A program made the position numbers and the translations under genes. The notes under the pieces were generated by a model that searched no databases, was not told the DNA's origin, and saw nothing but the letters and a program-made list of their open reading frames with translations. Positions 47,201 through 58,726 of a DNA stretch of 64,000 bases are shown one piece after another. Position 1 is the stretch's first letter; every line of letters starts with the position of its first letter. Source of the DNA: Nymphaea colorata (taxonomy: Eukaryota; Streptophyta; Magnoliopsida; Nymphaeales; Nymphaeaceae); contig NC_045145.1 of the NCBI RefSeq assembly GCF_008831285.2, forward strand, positions 3,512,723 through 3,576,722, read 5' to 3'.

Positions 47201-48448
47201 CATATAATGGTAGTTTCTCAGTGGGAAGACATTTGCTATTTTGGAGTCCTTCCATTGTTTTTTCTTTTTTCTTTTCCATTCCTGATTTGGTGACAACTTA
47301 CAATACAGGCAGTTATACTTTTAAAGAAATTGCTTTCAGTTGCACAATGATCTTATAAACTTACAACATGCTGATGGAAGTCTTATTTTCAGGATGGGAA
47401 CGAATGGTTCTTCAGATATTGTTCTTAGGACCTTCCAACCTGTTGGAGCCAAATGCGACATTTGCCCAAATGTCCCAAAAGCTGATAGTTTCACCAATCG
47501 TGAAAACCTTAGTTTTCAGTAAAGTTCCAGAGAAGGTCTCTCCATAACAAAATTTTTTTATCCTGCTTCGTTTACTGTAGTTATGTTGGCTCATATCTTT
47601 GACCATGTTTTTTATTTTAGATTTCATGTCTCTCTCTCTCTCTCTCTCTAACAGATTTTCCTTATTCTGCTTCAATTACTGTAATTATGTTTGCCCACAT
47701 GTATGATCACATTTTTTAATTTTAATTCTCATATCCCACATTCATTCCATTGCCTTTTGGTATCTATGAATATGCTTTAACTCATTATGCAGCTTTGTTT
47801 CTTTATCCTGCTTCAACTACTGTAACTATGTTTGCTCGTACTGCGGCCATGTTTCTTGTTTTAGTTTTCATCTCTCTCCCTCTCTTCCTCTACAGAACAG
47901 TTTTTCCTTATCCTGCTTCAATTACTGTGATTATATTTGCTTCAATTACTGTGATTATATTTGCTTGTGTCCGTGACCACATTTCTTTATTTCAGTTTCA
48001 TATTTCCCACACATTCATTCTGTTGCTTTTTGGTGCCTATGAAAATGCTATTGAAAAATTATCCAGCTTTGCTGTCTCGTTTGATCTTTTCTGTTTCCAT
48101 GGGCATATTTGTTGAGTAGGTAGTTTACTCAGATTTGTTTGACATTTTCAGGTCCGAGATTGGATTGACCGCATTGTTAGAGATTGGCAGTTTAAAAGAA
48201 TAATCCCTGCCCATTTTGCTGCTCCCGTTAATGTGGGCAGGTCAGATTTGTTGGCGGCATTTGCATTCCTTGATGATCTTTTGGGTGAACGTTACGTAAC
48301 AAGGCCATCCTTGTCTTTACTTTTTACATCTCTGATGGGCAGAGCAGCTAGTTATTTTCCTCCTGATGATATGAAGACTTTATCTTCTCTCGATGGGTTT
48401 TTGGTTTCTGTTGGAGCTGTGAAGAAGACCGTTTCTGGCAGGAAGTAG
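44279..48448 (+). CDS. DUF4336 family protein, probably plastid-targeted (448 aa, six exons)
   Basis: The exons are 44279-44557, 45324-45473, 46142-46400, 46677-46895, 47393-47535 and 48152-48448. All introns are GT-AG and phases agree, giving 448 residues. The Ala/Ser-rich N-terminus (MVAAAAIAAPSLSLP) looks like a chloroplast transit peptide. The domain begins near residue 94 (VVKGCIWTFEQEQALGF) and continues with LWIHAPIAPT, PVEYIVLPTFAYEHK, FPKAKVWVAPRQWSWP, VEVAFYHKRSRTLLVTDAVI and a C-terminal RIIPAHFAAPV. These are the conserved blocks of DUF4336, found in cyanobacteria, algae and plants. The fold looks related to metallo-beta-lactamases; the activity is unknown. It appears intact and single-copy in this window. 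Intron 5 holds a tandem repeat array. Confidence 0.9.
47558..48085. repeat. Higher-order tandem repeat in intron 5 of the DUF4336 gene
   Basis: A unit of about 250 bp is repeated twice (starts near 47558 and 47813). Each copy consists of two related halves starting TTATCCTGCTTC (also at about 47662 and 47908). A 24-bp sub-repeat (CTTCAATTACTGTGATTATA start) is doubled near 47918-47965. Several halves carry pyrimidine-TACAG or AACAG strings that resemble acceptors. Confidence 0.7.
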
Positions 48449-50824
48449 TAGACTGCAGTTTGTACATTCATTTGTAATCTAGGTAAAATATGTAAAGCTT
48501 ATCTCTTCTTCTGTCACTCTTCATTCCTTGATGATTGTAGGACTTGTTAGAATCCACTCATATGCAAGACATTTTATTCCGGATATTGCAATGGGTTGGA
48601 AGCTTGAATGAATGAAAATCCTGTTTCAGCATGTCCATGCCCACAGGCTACTACTTTTGGTCAGATGCACTTATAAGAAAATATATGGTAGCATATTTTT
48701 GCATACGCACAAGCTTTTTGACAAGTTACATGAGCACAGGTTCCTCAGTGTCAGCTGAGATAAATCACAATTGTTGCAATTTATGTACCAATCAAATGGT
48801 TCATTGGTTTAATGAGTTTGTCTTTTTCCCAATTTGTGGTTGGCCCAAAGACAAATCTGTAATGCTACAGCACTTGAACAAAACCAACGTCTCTGCGGAG
48901 CATCAACACTTTGAGGTGGGGATCTTTCATTTGGTCATGTGCGTTAAATGATTTTCCCCTTGAAATGTCCACGTCTTTATTAAAGCCCAAAGGGTAGAGC
49001 TGCAGTTGCCATCTCCTGCTTCGATTGCTTCATCCATGAATTCGTCATTGGTGGTTTTATCTGTGCTTCGTGAGGCACTTTCCAATCAAGAAGAGTTGTC
49101 GTAAGCTCCAAACTTGCCACTACAAAAGTACAGCATCCATGATTTTACAGTTTAACTAAGGTGATCATAACTTAGTCATCTTCAGAAGAGTCCGCTGTTA
49201 ACATATATGTGACACGATTTCGCTCGCAATACAGCTCAAATGAGGTGATTTGCCAATGGGCAACCTGGTAAGCGAGCAACATTGTCCGGCCCATGCATTG
49301 GGTGTGCTCTTAGCAGTACCTGAAGTTGCTCTGCTATCAGCAGCAATGTCATCAATTCAGATGCATATGCAGTTCTCGAATATCGGTCCATGTCGGGCAG
49401 ATTTGAGCCATGGCAGCTGATACAGGCTGATTTAGCCAAGCTGATTCAGCCATGTAAATTAAATAATGGTAAAAAGTTTAAAGTTCAATTTTCAAATTCG
49501 AACATTAATTTAAAACGGCTATCAGTTTAACTGCAAACCCCTAAGCTGAAAGGGAAGGGGAGGATAGTAGTACTCCTGAGCTATATAAGATGGTTAGTTT
49601 TGCTATTTCGCTTTGATCAGTCTATTCTTTACCCCTTATATGGTGTGTTGATCTCAAAAAACTCCCATCTATATCACTTGGTAACGAAGGGTTATAAACT
49701 TACAAGACAATCTGTTTTTGCAGATAGCGAAGGGTTTTTGCAGTATAAAAACCAGAAATTATTCCAAAAAGACCTACTTAACTTTTGATGATCAATGAAG
49801 TTACAAACATTAAAAGCTTATATTTTCCATATCTTTTTTTCTGAATTGAGAGTAAGCCTCCAAGACTAAGTCTTATCAGGGGCTCTTTGTCCAGGTGCCG
49901 TGCTGTGTGTTCGGACTCTTATATATTCTACCCACTCTCATGACCTCTCATCAGCCGGTTCAGCTCCATGAGAAACCTGATTTTCCCTTGTCATTGGCAG
50001 AACGCTTTCTTTATTTCCCTCTTTCTGGTGACGGTGTCATATTACCGGTTAGTCTTTTTAGTTTAGTCATCTCATGTTGGGGCCTGACCATATGATCATT
50101 TTTGCCCCTTAGCAGTTTACACACATCACTCGAGGTTTTCAGCATGTCTGTGCTTCCAAACTTGCTACCTTGAAGATCATCTCACGCTGGTAGACCTAGA
50201 AGGGTTGGTGCAGAGGTCCATGGATCTAAAGGCGTTTGGTTACTTCTGACCTTAATTTCATGAATCCGATACAACAAGAATTACACTAAATCTAGCTATG
50301 ATTCAAGATCTTAAATCAGATCTCACGTGCACAACTGAAGTCAATGGAGAAGGACCAATTAACTTTATGAATCTGTCAACTTGAAAATCTCATGTCAAAC
50401 AGAATCAGTGATAATCAAACGTCACGGCTTCGTTCGTAAGGCTGCACTCGAAGAGGGTCACAGTCCAAATCTTCTTTTTTACTTGTTCAAGAATCTACCA
50501 CCATAGTAAAATTTGAGCAAGAATTTCCTGTTCATCTTTGTGTTGTGACCCACTTCTTCAGTTTCTTTCTTAATAGCTGCTCCTTTTGTTTGGTCCTCAC
50601 CGCCATTAGTGGAGTTCATGATGCTTTTGTGTCTCCCATGGACGAAACCTTCCAATCCTTCCTACCCACTGAGGCTCAAATCCTGCTCCTGTCTGTGGCA
50701 AATGACATTTCCGAGATCTCTCTGTCAACGAAATGATAGACATTGACAAGCAATCTCCATCAGATTAGGGCGACCCAGTTCTTCTTTTTTCCATTTCTAA
50801 TGACATGAAAAGCCAAGACGCAAC
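48449..50824. other. 3' flank of the DUF4336 gene and intergenic DNA
   Basis: No second gene is supported. The first 200 bp are probably the 3' UTR. Confidence 0.4.
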
Positions 50825-51074
50825 TAACTAAGGGTGGGCAACTGGTGGGTACCGGATGGGCAGGTACATGGCCCGTAATGGGCCGTGTTTGAGCTGGACA
50901 TTTGACAACTGGGCTAACCCGATTAAAAAAATTTGCCAGGCCACACTGCACCGAGTCGGGTATTAGGAGCCTCACCCAGCCTGATCCCTACTTTGTGGCC
51001 CCTAGTAAGGACTTTGGGTCATCTTGAGCCCGACTTTGTAAAGCTTTGTGCCGGCCCGATGTCCAGCCTTAAAC
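50825..51074. mobile_element. MITE-like element with TAAGGGTGGGCA end
   Basis: TAAGGGTGGGCAACTGG near the left end and GATGTCCAGCCTTA near the right end are inverted matches. ACGCAAC flanks both sides (50818-50824 and 51075-51081). The termini are shared with the elements at 7079 and 27266, and the 7-8 bp duplication suggests a hAT-like origin. Confidence 0.55.
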
Positions 51075-53197
51075 ACGCAACAGAATGCTTGCTTGTCAAG
51101 GTAGGCGTGTGCTTTTGGTTCTTTACAAAAAAGGCACCTAAGTCTCAATTGAAATATTAGAAGCACGCTTATGTGCCAAAAATGTAATTTGAATGCTTAT
51201 TCTGTGTATATATATACACATTGATTCAAGAAGCTAACAGTGAAATTTCAATCGCACATGAGAATGTTCGTGTAAGCCGCTCACAAAAAAGCATGTTTTT
51301 GTGAAAAATTATGAATTATCTCCTTTTAGGATTCTGAAATCTCATAGGGCAATAATGGATCTTCATCAGGTTTAAGATCCATAAACCTAACTTCCCCTTA
51401 ACAATGTGGATTTGGTAGGTGTACTTGCCAGATAATTAACTCAGAGGCAGATACACCAGTTTTCTGCACAAGGTCTGAACATCAATTTTTTCCAGCTTCT
51501 GTTCATATCAATTTCAATTAGATAAGAAAATGGGGGTTGTTGTTAGATTGTCAACAAGAAAATTAACCATGTGAAAGAGGCATATCTTGGATTTGCTACT
51601 AGAAATTGTTCAGTGTGATCTTTTCTTACTAATCAAGAAGGAGGGAGTTAAGAAGAATCCTTTCGTGCCTTTTGTGTTGCTTTTGTCTTTCTTTAACTAA
51701 AAGATCCTGGGTCTAACTTTGCAGTCAGGTGGTGTATTTGATCATCTTGGCTTTTGTTATGAGGAAAATTTTTAGTTGGTATTAGGTAAACAAGTGGCCA
51801 GCTAGTTGCACTTTGTTTAGTCACTATGTCAAAAGATGTTCTTCATCATACCAACTGGTCAAGGGCTCCCTAGAGTTGATGATTGCTTACAAAGATTGTT
51901 CACCTTTCGCTGCATGCCCAGCCCATCGATGTTGGTGGGATCCCCACCTGCCCTTTACCTAATCAATCCTATATCCACTAAAGCATATACTTGTGGCCCA
52001 CTTATCATTGTTTCCCAAACCATGCCCCCATGAAAGTTTATAAGTTTATATATATATATATATAGGAGGCATTTAAGAAAAAAATAAAAAAAAGGAGGAG
52101 AAGGCAACGTTTTTCATCCCTATCATTTTTCCGGCCAAAGCCAAAACTCTTAAGAAGCATGTTGGGATCTACCAAACAGAGACCTAAGCCCAAAAGTGGG
52201 TTGTTCAAATGGTGTTGGAAGAACCAAAACCGAGTAATCAAGGTTTGATTTCCTTCCATCACTGGCCCTCTTCAACAGCTTCTGAAGGAGGTTTTAGGGA
52301 TATTTATTATTGGAAATTATATTTGATACGATTTGGGTAGGAGCAATCATGTTATGGCTTGGTCCTCTCTTCTCTCTCATACTTAGTGGAGCTCCATTGC
52401 ATGGATTTCATTGGGGATTTAGTGCCAGCTTTCATTACCTTTTTACTATCTTTTGTCTTTTCCTTTTTAATTTTCTTCTCTTTCTTCATCGTTTTTGGAG
52501 TTTTGAAACTTTTTTATCTTCATCGTTTCCAATTTCCTACCTTCATGTCAGTTCCCCATTTCCTTTGTCACTGTTTTTTTGGTTTAACGTTATTTTCTTT
52601 CTTCTTTTACCCTTGAATTTTTTTCCCACTCTTCGTTGTTTGGACCATTTTCTAGTTTCATTCTTTCTCGTTTCGTTTTCATTAATGTTTTTATGCCTCT
52701 ATGCTCAGGGGCTATTTTCCGAATTTTTATTCTTTTGCTTTCACTTTTCTATTTTCAATTCATTTTATTTTCTTTCTTTTTTTTCTTTGTTAATTGGTTG
52801 TTCATGTGATTTGGGTCATTCCTCCACCAATCAAACTTTTTCATGAATCACTGACATGGAACAGTTAGTACTGGGTGCGTATTTAGTCTCGAGTGATGTA
52901 TCAGTGTTCTTATACGCCAATTTATAAAAGTACTTCATGGTTCAAATCTGGATTGGATCCAAAATCTATCTCACTTTTGTTGTAAAAAAGTTTCGATTAG
53001 ACCTCTAAAACTTGCTAGTTTCTACCTCTGTGGCCCGAGTGTCATTTCTTCTATTTTGTACAGTAAAACCGTCGTAAAAAGGTTTATTTCATCGTTGAAA
53101 ACCGTGACCAAACAACTAACCATTGAAGATGCACCTTTTAAAATCTGTTTAACTCAAGAAAAAAAAAGCCATTCAGTCATAGAAGTAGACGGCTGAT

Positions 53198-53264
<67 letters not shown>

Positions 53265-55200
53265 GTGAGAGTACATATACGCAGTGAGGATTTGAAAATG
53301 TGACCAGGTGGCCTGCACCCTGGTTGCCAATTCATAAATTAGAAGCCGCTTTCATGGCTCAAAACTAACAAATCAACTATTAAATGAGTTTAGTGGGTAT
53401 GCAGATAAGATTTAGTAATCTGCAATATTTCAGAAACTTTAGCTTGTCTGTCTTTCGCATCTTGTAAGGTCTTGCTAATGTAGAGAAGAAATGTATATTT
53501 TAGATCAAAGATCACACTTATGAGCTTCAAAGTTTCAAACTGTAGCTTAAGACTTAATTACACTGCACAGGTTCTGTTCTAGAATCGAACAATACGATGA
53601 ACTTTTGGGTTCAGTTGCCTGTCCCATAAACATGGCAGCAACATCTGAGAATTAAAGGGAACCGCACATGATCCTTTCTAGGAGAACTCATTTAACAAAA
53701 ACAAGTAATGAACCATATATCTTAAGAAAAGAAGGAACAGTTGTTCATCCTTTCAGCTCTCTTTCTTTCTGACATGATGACATCAAGGGAGAATTAATTA
53801 AAGCATGAATGAGCTCGGCTGCTTCACATGGGCAGTGCAAGGGATATCTGTAATCGTGCTGCCCTGCATTTTGACTTGGGGAGGAGCGCCTCTCTGTTAA
53901 TTTTCTTTTTGTGCATACCAGGCGTTTAATGGCAATCAATTCCCTAGAAAACTGTTTGTTCTGTGGGACCCCAATCTTCCTTCCTTTCAGCAGTTAACTT
54001 TTGATGATTCCCTGCGCATCAGCGGCTCCACCGCGAGTAGAAACCTCCTAAGTGCCCCCCTCAACAGGTTCAAATTTCAAACTTCTGCAACTGATTAGAA
54101 AAATCCATATGCTTAGTTTCCTGTGAATTCTATCACAATTACCATACTGTCCAATCTCTCTCTCTCTCTGTGGACGATGCTTGGTTTCTTTTTAATTTTT
54201 TTCTGTAATGAGGAATGGAATTGACTTCTTATGGCCCTGGTGGTGATGCTCATACGTTGAAATCGAGCTACTTATTTTGCATCTCTCACCGTCTCACGTT
54301 GGGTTGGTTTGACTCTCAAAATAGCTAAAGACAACATCATTTAAATAATTAGAACGTTTCTAACTATTCCAAATCTATTGAAGTACATTCAACTCCAAGA
54401 CATGGTTTTCTTTTTGTAGTTTCATGACGGCAACATCAATGTGTGCGGTGCACAAATTTATCAACCCCACGGGTCAGATGCTTAACTATTAAAAGCTAGA
54501 GAGAGGGGGAGAGGGAGAGTAATAAATAAGGAAATTAGTTTGTAGAGTTACTTATAGATGTCAGAACCATATGACTAAAAGGTCAAAATATGAACAGAAG
54601 AAAACCTCCTTTTCTGGGCACGATCTGCGTCGATCATTGTAATTGGTTTCTTGCAAGAAATGTGGCATCATAAATATTCAGTATCAGAAAGCACTGTAGT
54701 CTGTTCCAGAAAGAAATCACTTTCAAGCAGTAATGCCATTTACTGTAGGTTCAGTTTTGACCCATCTTTAAATCGATTTACAGATTACAACAGAAGGAAT
54801 TTTCCTGCATGAGTTCGGAACAGTAATACAGAGCATGCCCTTTTGCTACCAAGGATCTTAAATATGAAATTCAAAACAGGAGTCCCAAGAATTTCCCAAA
54901 TTGGGCTTACTTAACTCAGAAGTTCACCATGGAAGGAAGATCTGCTCCTTGGTCCTATTTTGGAAACCGTGGATTCCGGGTGATAATAGTGACGAAGCCT
55001 TCGAGGCTTCCCACGCCATATATCAGATTCCCCCATGACTCGGTGAGAGAGCGAGCGAGCGGAGAGGCCATGTTGGTCATTTCCTTATAAGCACAGAAGA
55101 AAGGTGGAAAGAGAGTAAAGAAATGTCCATATTTAACGTTCAAAAGTAAATGGCAGTTATTGTTGGTAAGCTTCCGACGTCCAACCAACGCGGCGGTGCT
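51075..55200. other. Intergenic DNA with pyrimidine tract and microsatellite
   Basis: Positions 52430-52800 are strongly T/C-rich on the plus strand. A (CA)n(TA)n microsatellite lies at 53197-53258. No coding region is supported. Confidence 0.45.
53197..53258. repeat. (CA)n(TA)n compound microsatellite
   Basis: About 12 CA units run directly into about 18 TA units. Confidence 0.95.
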
Positions 55201-56737
55201 GCCACACACAAAGCTTGAAACCTAAGCAAAGATCCATCCTTGGATCGACCGCTGTTGCTTGCACGACCATTCTCGATAAACCAATCGAGATTGGTTCACT
55301 CTCTGTTTCCTCTCCCAATCTTTCGATACAGAGTATTGACTTTTTGATGAGGTATGGTTCTCAGAGCTGCTCCGGTTCCATGGACCAAATTTTGCAATCT
55401 CTGTTTTCGAGTTTCTGCAACTATTTTCGAATTCTAGGATGATGATCCTTGATGGGTTTGATCTGTTTTTGCATTTATTTTGTTTTCAATAGATTTTTGT
55501 GGGTGGTTTGATCTCGGAATGCTGCTTAAGAACTTGGTGAAGGTGGGCAGCAGGATTGGTAAGTTTCAGATGGTTGCTTGAAGATTAATGAAGTTCTCTC
55601 TTGAAGAGAGATTGTTGACGGAGTTCTATCATTGGTTGTTATGCTGGTTTGTTGGTCGGTCTCAAGTCTCAACACCATCCTGTCTTTTTCATGGCCGAAG
55701 TTTGAGATTTTGGATGTTAATTAATGTTATGAAAAGTATGGAGATTTTATGTATGTCGGTGGGATTTTTCTGCCAACTTTTTCTTGTTTTTGTACTTGCT
55801 AGTGCCTTTCCTGTTTCATTTTCATGGTGAAAAGTCTTTTCTTTTCTCAAGACCATCTTCCAAGAAGAAAAATTCTTTGCTTTGCGCGGATGGTTAGCTT
55901 AAGCGCATTTGGTGTTCCCACTTCCCAGAGGCAAGTATTTCTTTGAGTACAAGGCCGGAAGGCAACTCCTTGAGAAATTGTTTCTGTAGAAATAGTCAAG
56001 TTTTCTCTTGGCTACATCTATATTAGGATTGGTGATTGGACTGGTGTCCAGCTTTTGTTGCGTGCCTGAGAGTGAAAGCAAAAGGAAGGAAAAAAAAATT
56101 TCATTAACTGGTGTTCTGATCTGTTGACGCCTTAAGAACAGTACGATACGAAGTTGCGCATCAATTCCTTGGACATTTTTCTCACCTACGTGATGTCTGG
56201 ATTCTGGGTAAAGTTTCCATGCTCTATTTCCTGATAAGAATTTGAATCGTGTTTTTGCAGATTGCTGTGAGTTGTGATTTTTTGTCTGCGTGCTTCGTTC
56301 ATTGTTTTACCAAAACGCCTTCGAGGGATTCAAAGCAGGAACGTTCTCTTTGAAGGTACAGGTTTTTATTTCCTTCACTTCTTTTTTTATTTTCTTTCTG
56401 GGTATTGTAGATAATGGCTGTTCGGTTTCCTTGATAAGTCCTGATTAAAATGTCACTTTTATGTTCTCTTTTGTTTGTTTTGGTGTCCAGAAAGTTATTC
56501 AAATTTGGCTTTATAAAGCTTTTAACTGCTATAGGTTCTGAACGCTCCCAATTAATTAGAAGTTTTTTTTTTGGGCTGTTATATTCAAGTTGTGAATTTC
56601 TTCTTGGAAAAACCGACAGAAATCTCAAATAGTTGTTTGATGATGGGTTTAACCACTCTAGCTTATGCGTATTAAAAATCCTGTAGTTTACCCATTCAGA
56701 TTGCTGTACGACTTATAGAACTACAAGAAGTTTGGAG
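55201..56737 (+). other. Probable 5' UTR exons and introns of the calmodulin-binding gene
   Basis: No long coding frame is seen, but splice-like sites suggest a leader with introns. A donor TGAAG/GTACAG at 56355/56356 and an acceptor CATTCAG ending at 56699 would define a last intron of 344 bp, 38 bp before the start codon. An earlier donor, ATGAG/GTATGG, is at about 55350. The transcript start is not determined. Confidence 0.35.
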
Positions 56738-58726
56738 ATGGCAGAAATGCAAAGCATAGAAAAAAGTTCGGGGGGATTGGGTTCTGAGGATAAAATAACA
56801 AATATGGGCATCTTGAGGAGGAGGTCCACAGGAGACGTTATCAGGAAACCTGCATCATCCCCTGTTTCAAGTGAAGAAAAAGTCGTTTCCCGTTATCTTA
56901 GAGCCTCTACGAGCTCCTGTCATGATGTCTGCAAATATGGAGGAAGACATGCTTTTGAATCAAAAGAAAAGAAGCCTGTTTCTCTTTTATTTCGGCAAAA
57001 ACGCAGTGCAGGAAAACGAATGGACAAAAAAGATGCATCCAGTGGCAAGGACAGAAAACAGAAATCAGATGCCAAATTCGTGAAATCAGCACCGAACTTG
57101 GAAACTGGCTTTTCTCTAAAAATGGTATGTGGTTCCAGCCAAAAGGATTTGATGGAAAATTCTCCTGTGGTATCTGATTCTGTCCAAAACTATTCGATGG
57201 ACAATTTTCCTGTAGCTGGTTGTCCAGGAGACTCAGGGGACATAGCTGATAAGCTAATAGCAACAACTGTATTAGAAACCACAGATGATAACGAGGCTAA
57301 ACAATCAGGTTCCTCAGCTCCCTTCAAGTCTCCTGCACAGGGAAATGGGGACTTGAGAGTACAGAAAGACAGGAGTAAAATTTGTGCAGCTTCGAAACCT
57401 CCAGGGGCGGTCCAGTCACCTCAAAAACAAGTATGGGACTCAAAACAAGAACTTCCAACAGAATCTGCATTCCCACATGTTTCAAGAGATTTAGGTGGCG
57501 TAGCTGATGGAGGGACAAAATTTAAGGACAATGAAGTATCAGAAACTAAAGAGTTAAAAGAAGCAGAATTGAATGCTTTGTCCTTGCACAGTCAGGACCG
57601 TGGAGCTGCAGTGTTGAAATCAAAGAAGCATCAAGCAAAAAATCCTTCATCACCAAGGAAACGTGAATCACATTCCAAGTCATTGCTGGCTCCAAACCGA
57701 AAACCTTTGGCTACAAAAACTTCATTACCACCCTCCCAGTCATTGCTGGCTTCAAACCGAAAACCTTTGGCTGCAAAAGCTCCATTATCAAACCTTTCCA
57801 ACAATTCTGGTGGCATACCCAACGGGCATAAGAAAGCAAATGATGCAACAAAAGTGAAAGGGAAAAGAGAAGTCAGGTCATCAGCTCCTTCATCTTTCAA
57901 CTCTCCTGCTCCTAGAGTTGCACACCCAGGCTCGAAGAAGCATCACAAAAATAGTTCACCTTCACCATCGTCTCTTGTGAATGGAGGGTCAGGCTTAAAG
58001 ACCACAAAGTACTTGGAGAAGAAGCACACCGTTCCTGAGAAGAAGACAGGGACCGATGTTCTATCTACTGTTGATGTTAGTTGCACCGAGACAGAAAACA
58101 AAATTGTCAACATTGGTGACGTTTGTGCTAGTGAATCGAAGAAACTGTCACCAGAATTGTCACCTGGTTCAGTTCCACCATCTTCACCATTACCATCATC
58201 ATTGACATCATTAGAAGAGGACCAAGAATCTCAATTAACGGGTAGCACATATGAAGATGTTGGCACTGAAACTGAAAATGCAGCAAAAATTTCAAGTCAG
58301 GAGAAGCAAATGTCTACGAGGGGTTGTGGAGTTCAGATTCAAGGTAAAGAACAAATGCCACATAAATTGATATTTAAGTCAGGAAAGGTAATTGATAATC
58401 AGTCTGAGAGCGATGGCCCCAGAAGGCTAAAATTCAGACAGAGCAGGGTGATCGAGAACAAAGATGGGACAGATGAAATAGGGAGAAGGACTTTCAGGAA
58501 GAAGAGAAGCCCCTCCGCCAATAATGGGGGAAATGCTCATGTTGGTCCAGCTGTGGTGTTGAGACATCAAGATGTTCAGGCTAAACAAGATGCTCAAGAC
58601 TTTAATCAAGTTATTGAAGAAACTGCAAATAAGCTTGTGAAAAGCAGAAAGAGCAAGGTGAAAGCTCTGGTTGGTGCCTTTGAAACAGTCATTTCCCTCC
58701 AGGAAACTAAATCCGTTGTCAGTTAA
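56738..58726 (+). CDS. Plant calmodulin-binding-domain protein (662 aa)
   Basis: A single exon codes for 662 residues from ATG 56738. The open frame extends only to a TTG six bases upstream, and the Met is followed by AEMQSIEKSS. Residues about 51-68 hold SRYLRASTSSCHDVCKYG, a conserved N-terminal motif in this plant family. The middle is Ser/Lys-rich and probably disordered, with a repeated segment SLLAxNRKPLAxK at about residues 313-350. The C-terminal 115 residues form the plant calmodulin-binding domain: RRLKFRQSRVIENKDG, GRRTFRKKRSPS and the closing KSRKSKVKALVGAFETVISL helix. Proteins of this type bind calmodulin in a calcium-dependent way; the pathway role of this member is unknown. 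It resembles the Arabidopsis At5g15430/At5g39380 type by motif and layout. It is intact. Confidence 0.9.
   Translation: MAEMQSIEKSSGGLGSEDKITNMGILRRRSTGDVIRKPASSPVSSEEKVVSRYLRASTSSCHDVCKYGGRHAFESKEKKPVSLLFRQKRSAGKRMDKKDASSGKDRKQKSDAKFVKSAPNLETGFSLKMVCGSSQKDLMENSPVVSDSVQNYSMDNFPVAGCPGDSGDIADKLIATTVLETTDDNEAKQSGSSAPFKSPAQGNGDLRVQKDRSKICAASKPPGAVQSPQKQVWDSKQELPTESAFPHVSRDLGGVADGGTKFKDNEVSETKELKEAELNALSLHSQDRGAAVLKSKKHQAKNPSSPRKRESHSKSLLAPNRKPLATKTSLPPSQSLLASNRKPLAAKAPLSNLSNNSGGIPNGHKKANDATKVKGKREVRSSAPSSFNSPAPRVAHPGSKKHHKNSSPSPSSLVNGGSGLKTTKYLEKKHTVPEKKTGTDVLSTVDVSCTETENKIVNIGDVCASESKKLSPELSPGSVPPSSPLPSSLTSLEEDQESQLTGSTYEDVGTETENAAKISSQEKQMSTRGCGVQIQGKEQMPHKLIFKSGKVIDNQSESDGPRRLKFRQSRVIENKDGTDEIGRRTFRKKRSPSANNGGNAHVGPAVVLRHQDVQAKQDAQDFNQVIEETANKLVKSRKSKVKALVGAFETVISLQETKSVVS

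Noticed and set aside
52310..52846. A 178-codon Phe/Leu-rich frame resembling a membrane protein
   Set aside because: The stretch is a T/C-rich tract, which gives hydrophobic codons by composition. It starts at TTG and matches no family.
54955..55209. An 84-codon minus-strand frame that could be a first exon
   Set aside because: No recognised motif, and it overlaps the probable leader of the calmodulin-binding gene on the other strand; evidence is insufficient.
56907..57266. A 119-codon minus-strand frame
   Set aside because: It is the antisense shadow of the calmodulin-binding-domain coding region.
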